The notes beneath the pieces were generated by a model that worked only from the letters and a program-made list of their open reading frames with translations, was not told where the DNA came from and did not search any database. 7,747 bases of DNA, taken from assembly GCA_045546695.1 (NCBI GenBank), contig JAZQDE010000054.1, positions 1 to 7,747 of the forward strand, given 5' to 3'. The position numbers and the translations under genes were made by a program. Shown piece by piece: positions 1-6,667 of this stretch (the first letter of the stretch is position 1; each line of letters begins with the position of its first letter). Source of the stretch: SIG424 sp045546695. Its GTDB lineage: Bacteria; Bacillota; Clostridia; UBA1212; UBA1255.

Positions 1-195
1 GTGGTTTTAACTTACATAAATACTATTTAAAGCAACTCTCACGACGGCTTGCAGCATAAAAAAGCAAGCAAAAGATAAATCAGATACAGCAAAAGTAACC
101 GCCAAATATCAGTTGGTGTAAATAGCTGTACCCCAAAATATCATTTGTTTTAGTATTAATAAACAAAAAGATTAATATAAGCTAAGTATCATTAG
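1..195. other. AT-rich stretch without a gene
   Basis: No ORF with a plausible ribosome binding site is visible on either strand. The only structure is a short hairpin, GCTTGC at 47-52 with GCAAGC at 64-69, which lacks a U-tract on either side. The stretch lies beyond the terminator of the leftward channel gene and is probably plain intergenic DNA, or the edge of a gene outside the window. Confidence 0.5.
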
Positions 196-240
196 AAAAG
201 CTCCAAGACTCGTATTTAAAAATGAATCTCAGAGCTTTTT
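196..240 (-). terminator. Intrinsic terminator after the mscS-like gene, probably bidirectional
   Basis: AAAAGCTC (196-203) pairs with GAGCTTTT (232-239). Further interrupted pairing inside the arms (AGA/TCT, TC/GA and an A/T-rich top) gives a long hairpin. Both strands end the stem in a T-run: TTTTT at 236-240 on plus, and CTTTTC on minus. It begins about 47 nt past the stop of the leftward channel gene, so it most likely ends that transcript and may also block rightward read-in. Confidence 0.65.
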
Positions 241-286
241 CGGACTGTTTTTTTACAGCCCCCTTTTTCACGTAATCAACAATAGA

Positions 287-1102
287 TTATTTCTTCTCGC
301 CGATGATATGAACGTCCATCTGTGGGAAAGGAATCTCGATTCCGTTCTCGTCGAACGCGTACTTAGTAGCTTCGCTGAGGCTACCCATAACATCCCAGTA
401 ATCAGCATTGTTGCACCATGCACGGAGCGTAAAGTCAAGAGAACTTTCGCCCTTATTTGACAGAACAACAACGGCTGCAGGATCTTTAAGAACTTTCTCG
501 TTTTTAGCAGCAATTGAAAGAACAAGCTTTCTTACTTCGTTGATATCTGTGTTGTATGCAACTGACAGAGGAACGTCAACACGACGGATATCCTTTGCAG
601 AATAGTTCACGATAGCTGCATTAGAGAGTGCGCCGTTAGGAAGCATAACACTCTTGTTGTCGGGAGTAACAATTTTTGTATAGAAAATTGAAATATCCTC
701 AACAGTACCTGAGTGACCGTTACCTTCAATAAAGTCGCCAAGCTTGAATGGACGGAACGCAATAATCATAATACCGCCTGCGAGGTTTGACAAAGAACCT
801 TGCAAAGCCAAGCCGATTGCAACACCTGCAGATGTAAGAACTGCCATGAATGATGTGGCAGGAACACCAATGTAAATTGCGACACTTATTAAGATAAATG
901 AATAAAGCACAACTTTGAGAATGTTAACAAGGAAATTCGCAAGAGAATCATCCATTCTTGTGAAAAGCTTTGTTTTTCTTACAAGTTTAAGCATCCATTT
1001 TGCAACCTTCATACCGACAAAAAGCATTATAAGAGCAAAAACAATTTTAATGCCAATGTCAGTTGCGAGGTCGAATAAGAAATTCCACAATTTTTCTAAC
1101 AT
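287..1102 (-). CDS. Small-conductance mechanosensitive ion channel, MscS family
   Basis: This 271-residue inner-membrane protein is close to the length of E. coli MscS (286). MscS channels open under membrane tension and release solutes during hypo-osmotic shock. Three hydrophobic segments are visible at about residues 17-38, 55-80 and 84-115. The third carries the Gly/Ala-rich pore helix, with GLALQGSLSNLAGG at 97-110 as the family signature. A beta domain follows (FRPFKLGDFIEG, 116-126), then the alpha/beta cytoplasmic vestibule, ending in the characteristic IEIPFPQMDVHI at 255-266. The start is supported by AAGGA five nt upstream of the ATG. It sits 49 nt downstream of the acyl-CoA synthetase-like gene in the same direction, so co-transcription is likely. 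No truncation is seen. The family call is secure; 'mscS' is not claimed as an ortholog name. Confidence 0.95.
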   Translation of the reverse strand: MLEKLWNFLFDLATDIGIKIVFALIMLFVGMKVAKWMLKLVRKTKLFTRMDDSLANFLVNILKVVLYSFILISVAIYIGVPATSFMAVLTSAGVAIGLALQGSLSNLAGGIMIIAFRPFKLGDFIEGNGHSGTVEDISIFYTKIVTPDNKSVMLPNGALSNAAIVNYSAKDIRRVDVPLSVAYNTDINEVRKLVLSIAAKNEKVLKDPAAVVVLSNKGESSLDFTLRAWCNNADYWDVMGSLSEATKYAFDENGIEIPFPQMDVHIIGEKK

Positions 1103-1137
1103 TTGAATCCTTCTTCCTTAAAAAATATTTATGAAGA

Positions 1138-1155
1138 GTGATTATATCTAATCAC
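1138..1155 (-). repeat. Perfect 7-bp palindrome between the synthetase and channel genes
   Basis: GTGATTA (1138-1144) and TAATCAC (1149-1155) form a perfect 7-bp stem around a 4-nt loop, covering the last bases of the upstream gene including its TGA. On the minus strand the palindrome contains TATAAT (1141-1146), which resembles a -10 box. I found no convincing -35 at 16-18 nt. It could be a weak intercistronic hairpin, a processing site or an operator. Confidence 0.4.
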
Positions 1156-2897
1156 AGATCAACATAGTTACCGAGGCCGCCTTCAATCTGTTTCTTGATC
1201 TCGGCTCTCTTGATTTTGATGCCGTTTGCAAGCGGCAGAGCGTCACTTGTTACAAGAATGCGTGACAACTTCTTGAAAACAGGGAGTCTGTTGTTGCGTT
1301 CTTTAATCTGACCGCTAAGACGTGCAAGATATTCTTTGTCGTTAACGTCTTTAGAAGTCTGAATAACGAGTGTAATGTCCTCGTACTTATTGCCATTGCC
1401 CTTGGAGATACCAAGAACTGTAAACTGCGCAACGCCTTCAAGTTCTGTGAAAAAGTCTTCAAGCTCATCAGGGTAAACATTTTCACCGGATTCATTTACA
1501 ATAACTTCCTTAAGACGGCCTTCAATATAAAGGGCACCATCTTCGAGTCTTCCGATATCGCCTGTCTGGAACCAACCTTCTTCATTAAGAACCGTAGGAA
1601 GAACTTCACCGTTTTTCACAGTACCACTGTGAAGAGACTTACCGCGAATCTGCAACTCACCAACGTCAGGGTTGGATGGGTCCATAGGAACGATTCTGTA
1701 ATCAATACAGCTAACAGGCGCGCCGACGCGGCTTGCGAGACGTTTTTTAAGACTCTTATTACGCTCCATTGAGCTGATACCTGTTTCTGTCATACCAAAG
1801 CCACAGATTGTATAATAACCGATACCGCTGATAACTTTCAGAGTCTCAGGCAGGAGGTGACCGCCACCGCTTATAATAATCTCGATGCTGTCACCGGCAA
1901 GATTGCTGAGAACAGAGTTCTTGAATAATTTTTTACCGACTTTTGTACCCCATACAGGATTGATTCTCTGGCAGAAAAGACTGATTTTGAGCATTACGTT
2001 AAACATAAAACGCTTGAATTTCTTTTCTTTTGCGAGCTTTCTCTGAAGACCGTTTACGATGTTGTTAACGAGAAGCGGCACTGCCAGAATATGGGTAACT
2101 TTATGCTCCTTGCAAGCAGCAAGCAATGATGAGGGCGCTTTGTTTGCAGGGAATACCATTGATGTTGCAAAGAAAGAATACCAGAAATAGTTTGCCATAA
2201 AACCGAAAATATGGTGAAGTGGCAAGAAGGCAAGGTTGCGTTTGGGGCTGTCGCTACAGATGATATCATTTTCAATAATAACCTGACGGGCGCTGAGTAC
2301 CTGATGACCCATTGCATAACCATTATATGTGAAAATCTTGGCTGTGCTTGTAGTACCTGAAGTACAAAGAGCAATCTCGTCGCCCCATGTGTATTTGCGG
2401 ATACGCTCGCCCGGAGTGCTGTCAGTCGGAATCGGCTTTGCTGCGATCTCAAGAATCTCGCGCTTATCCATTTTAATAAGGTCGTTTGCATTGATGATGA
2501 GTACGTTATGTACATCAATCTCTTCAGTAGTGATAAGAGCAACAGCTTTGCCCTGGTCAATAAAGAACTGTGTCAGCTCAGGACCATGTCTGAAGTCAAT
2601 AAGAAAAGGCTTATATCCTGCCATCAAGACACCCCAGAAAAGGCCGGGCCATTCCGGTGCGTTGTCTACTTTGATAGCAATAAAGCCTTTGCTTGAATCT
2701 CCTAATTTTTCAATAAGTTTGTCAGCAATATGCGTAACAACATTCTCGAACTGAGCGTAAGTAATAATTTTAATTTCTTTATCAAGTGTATACTGAATAG
2801 ATGGTTTGTCACCGTGATTACAATAAATATCAAAAATATTTACGTATGACAGCTCTTTTTCCATCTTATCCAGGCATTGAAGACAATAGTCAATCAT
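1152..2897 (-). CDS. AMP-forming acyl-CoA synthetase/ligase-like adenylating enzyme (ANL superfamily)
   Basis: At 581 residues this matches a stand-alone ANL enzyme, which adenylates a carboxylic acid with ATP and usually passes it to CoA or a carrier protein. Core motifs occur in order: A3 phosphate loop TSGTTSTAK at 179-187, A5 GFGMTETG at 366-373, A7 TGD at 445-447, A8 hinge from Arg461 (GRLKEV), and the A10 region LPLANGIKIKR at 554-564 with the expected catalytic lysine at Lys561. The A3 loop has S-T-A where most members have G-x-P, and the A10 Gly is replaced by Ile560. No carrier-protein domain or membrane segment is evident. The start has GGGAGG 8 nt upstream and a sigma-A-like promoter beyond. 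The substrate is not determinable; long-chain acyl-CoA synthetase is the nearest general description. It is probably co-transcribed with the channel gene 49 nt downstream. Confidence 0.9.
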   Translation of the reverse strand: MIDYCLQCLDKMEKELSYVNIFDIYCNHGDKPSIQYTLDKEIKIITYAQFENVVTHIADKLIEKLGDSSKGFIAIKVDNAPEWPGLFWGVLMAGYKPFLIDFRHGPELTQFFIDQGKAVALITTEEIDVHNVLIINANDLIKMDKREILEIAAKPIPTDSTPGERIRKYTWGDEIALCTSGTTSTAKIFTYNGYAMGHQVLSARQVIIENDIICSDSPKRNLAFLPLHHIFGFMANYFWYSFFATSMVFPANKAPSSLLAACKEHKVTHILAVPLLVNNIVNGLQRKLAKEKKFKRFMFNVMLKISLFCQRINPVWGTKVGKKLFKNSVLSNLAGDSIEIIISGGGHLLPETLKVISGIGYYTICGFGMTETGISSMERNKSLKKRLASRVGAPVSCIDYRIVPMDPSNPDVGELQIRGKSLHSGTVKNGEVLPTVLNEEGWFQTGDIGRLEDGALYIEGRLKEVIVNESGENVYPDELEDFFTELEGVAQFTVLGISKGNGNKYEDITLVIQTSKDVNDKEYLARLSGQIKERNNRLPVFKKLSRILVTSDALPLANGIKIKRAEIKKQIEGGLGNYVDL

Positions 2898-2930
2898 GTA
2901 TGTTTCCTCCCTTAAGTAATAAACAAAGGG

Positions 2931-2959
2931 AGTATAGCAGAAAAATTTTGCATTTGCAA
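2931..2959 (-). promoter_or_regulatory. Sigma-A-type promoter of the synthetase-channel unit
   Basis: On the minus strand TTGCAA (2954-2959), a 17-nt spacer and TATACT (2931-2936) form a good promoter pointing at the synthetase start at 2897, with GGGAGG at 2906-2911 between them. The -35 lies within a 10-bp perfect palindrome, ATTTGCAAAT (2952-2961). Confidence 0.7.
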
Positions 2960-2968
2960 ATAAATATT

Positions 2969-3001
2969 ATCACCAGGTAATAATACCAGGGGTGATTTTT
3001 T
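2969..3001 (+). terminator. Rightward terminator-like hairpin with no gene before it
   Basis: ATCACC (2969-2974) pairs with GGTGAT (2991-2996). Inside, GGTA (2976-2979) pairs with TACC (2984-2987) around an ATAA loop, and T6 follows at 2996-3001. It looks like an intrinsic terminator read rightward. However, it lies upstream of the leftward synthetase promoter, where no rightward gene ends. It might stop antisense transcription or form part of a leader for the small ORF that begins 22 nt later. Confidence 0.45.
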
Positions 3002-3022
3002 CGACAGGAGGCGAGGTATCCT

Positions 3023-3133
3023 ATGGAAAAGACCGCCGGGAATGACAACAAGTGGGACATTATCATAAATGACTTACATATACTTGCATCTTTGCTATAT
3101 AAAAAGTTGATAAACAAAACGGATGTGATATAA
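3023..3133 (+). CDS. Possible small ORF, 36 codons, unknown function
   Basis: An ATG at 3023 is preceded by AGGAGG (3006-3011, 11 nt away) and GAGG (3013-3016, 6 nt away), a better-than-chance ribosome binding region for this gap. The predicted peptide starts MEKTAGNDNKWDIIIND and has an Ile/Leu-rich, possibly amphipathic second half ending KKLINKTDVI. I do not recognise it. Its stop codon overlaps the -10 box of the next promoter (TATAAT, 3129-3134). No promoter of its own is obvious, and a terminator-like hairpin lies directly upstream. It could be a small protein, a leader peptide, the remnant of a lost gene, or chance. Confidence 0.25.
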   Translation: MEKTAGNDNKWDIIINDLHILASLLYKKLINKTDVI

Positions 3134-3134
3134 T
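3107..3134 (+). promoter_or_regulatory. Extended -10 promoter of the four-gene operon
   Basis: TTGATA (3107-3112), a 16-nt spacer and a perfect TATAAT (3129-3134) preceded by TGA (a TGn extended -10, 3126-3128) point rightward. The first gene starts 37 nt past the -10. This is the strongest promoter visible in the window and the likely driver of 3171-6164. Confidence 0.8.
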
Positions 3135-3170
3135 ACCCAAATAACAATTAAGGAATTGGCTGAGTGAAAA

Positions 3171-3359
3171 ATGTCGGAAAAAGAATTCGCAGACTGCGAA
3201 AGATGCTTATATTACGAATACGATGAAGAGTATGATTGCTATATCTGCAGCGTCTGTCTGGACGAAGATGAGATGGCGCGTTTTATGCAGCTCAAAAACA
3301 AAAAATGCCCGTATTTCAGGCTCGGCGATGAATATTCGATAGTCAGAAAACAGATATAA
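3171..3359 (+). CDS. Small Cys-rich acidic protein, DUF6472-like
   Basis: This 62-residue soluble protein is rich in Cys, Asp, Glu and Tyr. Six cysteines lie at positions 9, 12, 23, 26, 29 and 46, with CxxC pairs at 9/12, 23/26 and 26/29, and CPYF at 46-49. That pattern suggests a small zinc- or metal-binding fold. The pattern of Asp/Glu-Tyr repeats, LDEDEM at 30-35, CPYF and a GDEY-x-IVRKQ end matches what I remember of DUF6472, a clostridial family of unknown function; the name is from memory. The ATG is fixed by an in-frame stop just upstream. The ribosome site is weak (AAGGA, 16 nt away). It is the first gene of the operon, and only 20 nt separate it from the esterase gene. Its role is unknown. 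Confidence 0.8.
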   Translation: MSEKEFADCERCLYYEYDEEYDCYICSVCLDEDEMARFMQLKNKKCPYFRLGDEYSIVRKQI

Positions 3360-3379
3360 ATAGCAAAAAGAAGGGAAAA

Positions 3380-4684
3380 ATGCTAATGAAAAAAATTATT
3401 GTACTGCTTCTGGCAGTTTTGATGTGTATATCAGTAGTTGCCTGCACCCCGGAAAACACAACAAAACCGGCGGCAACACCCGAATCAACACCCGAAACTA
3501 CTCCCGAACCGGAAAAACCAAGTGAAAAAACAGAGGAGATGGTAAACATGAAAAAAGAATATGACGATTTTATAAATTATAGAAATTATCTGACAAATAC
3601 ATATAAAAAAATAACAGAAGACAAAGAGCTTAAGGTGCTCTTCTTCGGAGGTTCCCTTACACAAGGACACGGCTCATCTGATGCTTCAAAAACATCATGG
3701 AGAGCATTGACTTGCAATTGGTTTACGACAAATTTCCCGGAAGTGAATTTTGAATTCATCAACCGCGCGGTAGGAGAGTCAGGCACTTTTCTTGGCACAT
3801 ACAGACTTCAGCTCGACGTTATAGATCCTGCTCCCGACCTTATTTTCCTTGAGTACGCAATAAATGACAAATATTTCCAGTCTACGTATAATGAGACACT
3901 TTCAAGATGCGAGACGATTATACGCGAAGTAAAGCAGGCCCTGCCGGAGACAGAGATAATCATGCTCATAACGACAGACGTCGGATGCTTTGGATATAAT
4001 AAGAAAGGCGAACTTCACATCCAGGGCCAGGCGCATGAGGTTGCCGGCCGTTCGTACGGTATTTCGACACTTCACGTAGGCAGACTGCTTGCAAAAGAAT
4101 CCGACTTTGATACAGCTGTGTTCAGGGAAAAATACGCAATCGACATAGTTCATCTTAACGATGATGGCAATAGCATTGTCTTCAATTGTGTAGCTGAATA
4201 TCTTGAAAACAGCCTGAAAAACACTGACTTTTCACAGGTAAAACAAGAGGATAGCTCTTTGCGTGAGGATCTGGTCAGCATGTCGCTATTTGATGGAAAC
4301 AGGACACACATACAGCCGAATCCTGAGATCCTTGCAGAATCAGAAGCACTCGGCGGCAGCGGCGTTACGTATGGCGACAAGGCATATACTGCCAACTCTT
4401 ATTCTCATGGTGTATATGTAATGGACAGCACCGAGGACGTTCTGGTGATTAAATTCACAGGCACGGAGCTTGCTCTGTGGTGCAATCTCAAGAATAAAGA
4501 ATATTATGTTTCAATAGATGGCGGTGAATATATCACACAAGCTACTACTGAACATTCACCGGCAGTACTTGCAAAAGACCTGACACCGGGCGAACACATT
4601 ATTAAATTCAAACTCAAAGAAGAAGGCTCAAAAGTTACGATCGGATCTATTTTCACAAGAGACGACAGCCTTGCTACGAGATAA
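3380..4684 (+). CDS. SGNH/GDSL-family esterase lipoprotein with C-terminal beta domain
   Basis: This 434-residue protein is predicted to be lipid-anchored outside the cell. A Lys-Lys signal peptide ends in lipobox VVAC with Cys22, followed by a Pro/Thr/Glu linker (about 23-53) typical of wall-spanning spacers. The SGNH core runs from about 84 to 280: block I GGSLTQG (nucleophile Ser92), block II Gly132 in VGESG, block III IND with Asn162, and block V DIVH with Asp255 and His258. Residues about 300-434 look like a beta-sandwich (FTGTELALW, VSIDGGEY, LTPGEHIIKF), resembling the jelly-roll accessory domain of some carbohydrate esterases. A deacetylase of a glycan or other O-acylated surface substrate is inferred, not shown. 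AAGGG four nt before the ATG at 3380 supports this start; ATG 3386, giving MKKII, is an equally good alternative. It is the second gene of the operon. Confidence 0.88.
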   Translation: MLMKKIIVLLLAVLMCISVVACTPENTTKPAATPESTPETTPEPEKPSEKTEEMVNMKKEYDDFINYRNYLTNTYKKITEDKELKVLFFGGSLTQGHGSSDASKTSWRALTCNWFTTNFPEVNFEFINRAVGESGTFLGTYRLQLDVIDPAPDLIFLEYAINDKYFQSTYNETLSRCETIIREVKQALPETEIIMLITTDVGCFGYNKKGELHIQGQAHEVAGRSYGISTLHVGRLLAKESDFDTAVFREKYAIDIVHLNDDGNSIVFNCVAEYLENSLKNTDFSQVKQEDSSLREDLVSMSLFDGNRTHIQPNPEILAESEALGGSGVTYGDKAYTANSYSHGVYVMDSTEDVLVIKFTGTELALWCNLKNKEYYVSIDGGEYITQATTEHSPAVLAKDLTPGEHIIKFKLKEEGSKVTIGSIFTRDDSLATR

Positions 4685-4691
4685 TAATAAC

Positions 4692-4696
4692 GGAGG
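4692..4696 (+). promoter_or_regulatory. Ribosome binding site fixing the PHP gene start
   Basis: GGAGG lies 7 nt before the ATG at 4704. An in-frame ATG at 4671 would add 11 residues, overlap the esterase gene and place this site inside the coding region. The 4704 start is therefore preferred, and it puts the conserved HxH motif at residues 6-8, as usual for PHP proteins. Confidence 0.85.
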
Positions 4697-4703
4697 TTTA
4701 CAT

Positions 4704-5447
4704 ATGTTACAGGATTTACATTCACACACGTATTACTCTTTTTGCGGAGCTGACACACCGGAGCAGGTGGTAGAGGCGGCTATCGACGGCGGCATTGAGC
4801 TGCTGGGCATCACAGACCACCATTATGGTATAGGAAACGGCAGAATCGACGTTTATTTGTCAAACAGCGACCAGATAAAGGAAGATTATGGCAGAACGCT
4901 CGTGCGCTATTATGACCATATCAACCTGATTAAGGAAAAATACGCAGATAAGATAAATATTTTAAGAGGTATAGAGATTTGTACTGTTAATCAGGGCAGA
5001 TTGCCACTTCCCGAGTCTGCGGATATTTCGTTTTTTGACTACTGTCTTATCGAAAATCTCGACCACAAGGGCAACACAATAACAAACGGCGACTTGTTTG
5101 CTTTTGCCAAAAGATGTAAATGCCCGTGTGGTATCGCTCACACTAATATGTTTGCCTTCATTGAATCTATCGGTGAAAAGCCGATTGACTACTTCAGCAA
5201 AATGGCCGAAGAAAACATTTTCTGGGAAATGAACGTTAACCTCGATACAATCCACAAAGGAAACGTTCACGCATATATGCTCAAGTTTTTTGAAGATGAA
5301 GAGCAGCAGGATATTATAAGACGTTCAGGCGTACGTCTCAGTATCGGATTTGACGGTCACAGAGTATATGACTACAAGCCGGAGAGGATTAAGGACTATT
5401 GCCGCCGCGTTACAGATATGGGTATCAAGCTGGCGTTTGAAGAATAA
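4704..5447 (+). CDS. PHP-domain metal-dependent phosphoesterase
   Basis: This 247-residue cytoplasmic protein belongs to the polymerase-and-histidinol-phosphatase (PHP) fold, whose members use a cluster of metal ions to hydrolyse phosphoesters. Visible motif residues are HSH at 6-8 (His6, His8), TDHH at 37-40, Glu91 in GIEICT, His121, His146 in AHTN, and the late pair Asp217/His219 in GFDGH. The set is complete enough to expect activity. A Cys-rich patch, CKCPC (138-142), precedes His146 and is unusual. The length suits small histidinol-phosphatase-like or nucleoside phosphate-type PHP enzymes, but no his genes are nearby, so histidine biosynthesis is not supported. It lies 19 nt after the esterase gene and 9 nt before the HAD gene, so the second and third genes are probably translated from one mRNA. 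The substrate is unknown. Confidence 0.88.
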   Translation: MLQDLHSHTYYSFCGADTPEQVVEAAIDGGIELLGITDHHYGIGNGRIDVYLSNSDQIKEDYGRTLVRYYDHINLIKEKYADKINILRGIEICTVNQGRLPLPESADISFFDYCLIENLDHKGNTITNGDLFAFAKRCKCPCGIAHTNMFAFIESIGEKPIDYFSKMAEENIFWEMNVNLDTIHKGNVHAYMLKFFEDEEQQDIIRRSGVRLSIGFDGHRVYDYKPERIKDYCRRVTDMGIKLAFEE

Positions 5448-5456
5448 GGGGTCACG

Positions 5457-6164
5457 ATGGCTATAAAGGCAGTATTATTTGATCTTGATGCTACGCTTCT
5501 TCCGATGGACCAGGACGTTTTCCTTGGGATGTATTTTAAGCTACTCGCCGGCAAGCTGGCAGGATATGGTTACGACCCCAAGGGCGTAGTTGCCGGTATC
5601 TGGAAGGGCAGCGACGCGATGATTGCAAATGACGGCACGAAGCTGAATGAAGAAGTTTTCTGGGAGGCTTTTGCACTGGCCGTGGGCGAGCGTGTATACG
5701 CCGACAAATATATTTTCGAAGAATTCTATGAAAAGGAATTTGCTGCAACGAAAACTTTGTGTGGATACAATCCAAAAGCGGCGCAGCTTGTGAATAAAAT
5801 AAAAGACAGCGGCATGCGTGTTGTGCTTGCAACAAACCCGCTGTTTCCGGAAGTTGCGACAAGACAACGCGCTAACTGGGCCGGCTTTGAACTGGAAGAT
5901 TTTGAGTTTTTCACATCATATGAAAATACAGGCTTTTGCAAGCCGGCACCCGGATATTACACTTATATTGCAGACCGGCTCGGTCTTGCACCGGAGGAAT
6001 GCCTGATGGTTGGTAACGACGTCAGCGATGATATGTCGGCAGTCAAAGTCGGAATGCAGGTGTTCTTACATACAGATTGCCTGATAAATACAAAAAATGA
6101 GGATATTTCGCAATATCCTCACGGTGGTTTTGATGAATTGGACGAGTTTATTTTCAAAGCTTAA
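5457..6164 (+). CDS. HAD-superfamily phosphatase-like hydrolase
   Basis: This 235-residue cytoplasmic protein has all four HAD motifs. Motif I is DLDATLL with nucleophile Asp9 and acid Asp11, having Ala in place of the usual Gly. Motif II is Thr126 in LATN, motif III is Lys162 in CKPAPG, and motif IV is GNDVSDD with Asp188, Asp191 and Asp192. A helical cap between about residues 20 and 95 fits a C1-cap phosphatase acting on a small phosphorylated metabolite. The start has AAGGGG 5 nt upstream, and the gap to the PHP gene is only 9 nt, so coupled expression is likely. The last 11 bp overlap the opposite-strand acetyltransferase gene. Codons for about residues 212-222 also encode that gene's terminator hairpin. 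The substrate is not determinable. Confidence 0.92.
   Translation: MAIKAVLFDLDATLLPMDQDVFLGMYFKLLAGKLAGYGYDPKGVVAGIWKGSDAMIANDGTKLNEEVFWEAFALAVGERVYADKYIFEEFYEKEFAATKTLCGYNPKAAQLVNKIKDSGMRVVLATNPLFPEVATRQRANWAGFELEDFEFFTSYENTGFCKPAPGYYTYIADRLGLAPEECLMVGNDVSDDMSAVKVGMQVFLHTDCLINTKNEDISQYPHGGFDELDEFIFKA
6092..6121 (-). terminator. Terminator of the acetyltransferase gene, inside the HAD coding sequence
   Basis: Read leftward, TGAGGATATT (6121-6112), loop GCGA, and AATATCCTCA (6107-6098) form a perfect 10-bp stem followed directly by T6 (6097-6092). It begins 32 nt past the acetyltransferase stop. On the plus strand the run precedes the stem, so it does not act as a rightward terminator. This is a textbook intrinsic terminator embedded in the opposing ORF. 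Confidence 0.8.
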
Positions 6165-6636
6165 GCTCCATCGTACTTTTCAGCACGTCAAAGCCACAAT
6201 GTTCATAAAATGAAACAGCAGATTTGTTGAAGTTCCATACATTAAGCTCGATTGCGTTAGCGTTGATTGTTTGTGCGTGGGACTTTACTTTTTCCAGAAG
6301 TTTCCTGCCGATACCCTTGCCACGGGCCGTGACTGAGACACATAAATCATCAAGGTACAGCATTTTTCTGTCGCAAAGCAGAATGTGGTCGCGTGTTTCT
6401 CTCACGATGCAAAAAGCGTATCCAAGTATGTGGTCGCTGCCATCGTCTGCCACGAAAACAGATGTATTTTCACAGGAAATAATATCAATAAGGTCGTTTT
6501 CAGTATATTTGCTTGAGCCTTTGTCTTTAAAAATATCAGGCCGGCCGTCGTGGTGAAGCTGAGCGATATATATCAGAAGATCCATGATATCGGGGATATC
6601 TGATTCGATTGCTTTTCGTATTGTAACAGTATCCAT
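6154..6636 (-). CDS. GNAT-family N-acetyltransferase
   Basis: This 160-residue protein has the usual single-domain GNAT length. GNAT enzymes move an acetyl group from acetyl-CoA to an amine. The N-terminus (TIRKAIESDIPDI) matches the common first strand and helix. Motif A comprises LYLDDLCVSV and the pyrophosphate loop RGKGIG at 105-110. Motif B follows as ELNVWNFNKSAVSFYEHCGF (130-149), with the conserved Asn and Tyr. The start at 6636 has AGGA 10 nt upstream. The frame is open to 6960, but the extra residues are low-complexity and would cover the divergent promoter region, so the short form is chosen. It converges with the HAD gene and is divergent from the frameshifted lipoprotein gene. 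The acceptor is unknown. Confidence 0.9.
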   Translation of the reverse strand: MDTVTIRKAIESDIPDIMDLLIYIAQLHHDGRPDIFKDKGSSKYTENDLIDIISCENTSVFVADDGSDHILGYAFCIVRETRDHILLCDRKMLYLDDLCVSVTARGKGIGRKLLEKVKSHAQTINANAIELNVWNFNKSAVSFYEHCGFDVLKSTMELKL

Positions 6637-6667
6637 ATGTGAAACATCCTTTTTTTTAGATTTTTCA

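Noticed and set aside
47..69. GCTTGC/GCAAGC hairpin as a terminator
   Set aside because: The stem is 6 bp with an 11-nt loop, and no T-run follows on either strand.
246..260. CTGT-T7-ACAG mini hairpin after the channel gene
   Set aside because: Only 4 bp with an all-T loop; the stronger hairpin at 196-240 explains termination.
2329..2754. Rightward 141-codon ORF inside the synthetase gene
   Set aside because: It is antisense to a well-supported enzyme with complete motifs, shows no recognisable domain, and is a frame shadow.
2890..3147. Leftward 85-codon ORF across the divergent intergenic region
   Set aside because: It needs a TTG start without a ribosome site, runs through the synthetase promoter and Shine-Dalgarno, and has AT-driven composition.
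4671..4703. Earlier in-frame ATG for the PHP gene
   Set aside because: It overlaps the esterase gene and leaves the strong GGAGG (4692-4696) inside the coding region.
5536..5867. Two leftward 108-codon ORFs inside the HAD gene
   Set aside because: Both are antisense to a complete HAD domain, overlap each other in different frames, and have no family features.
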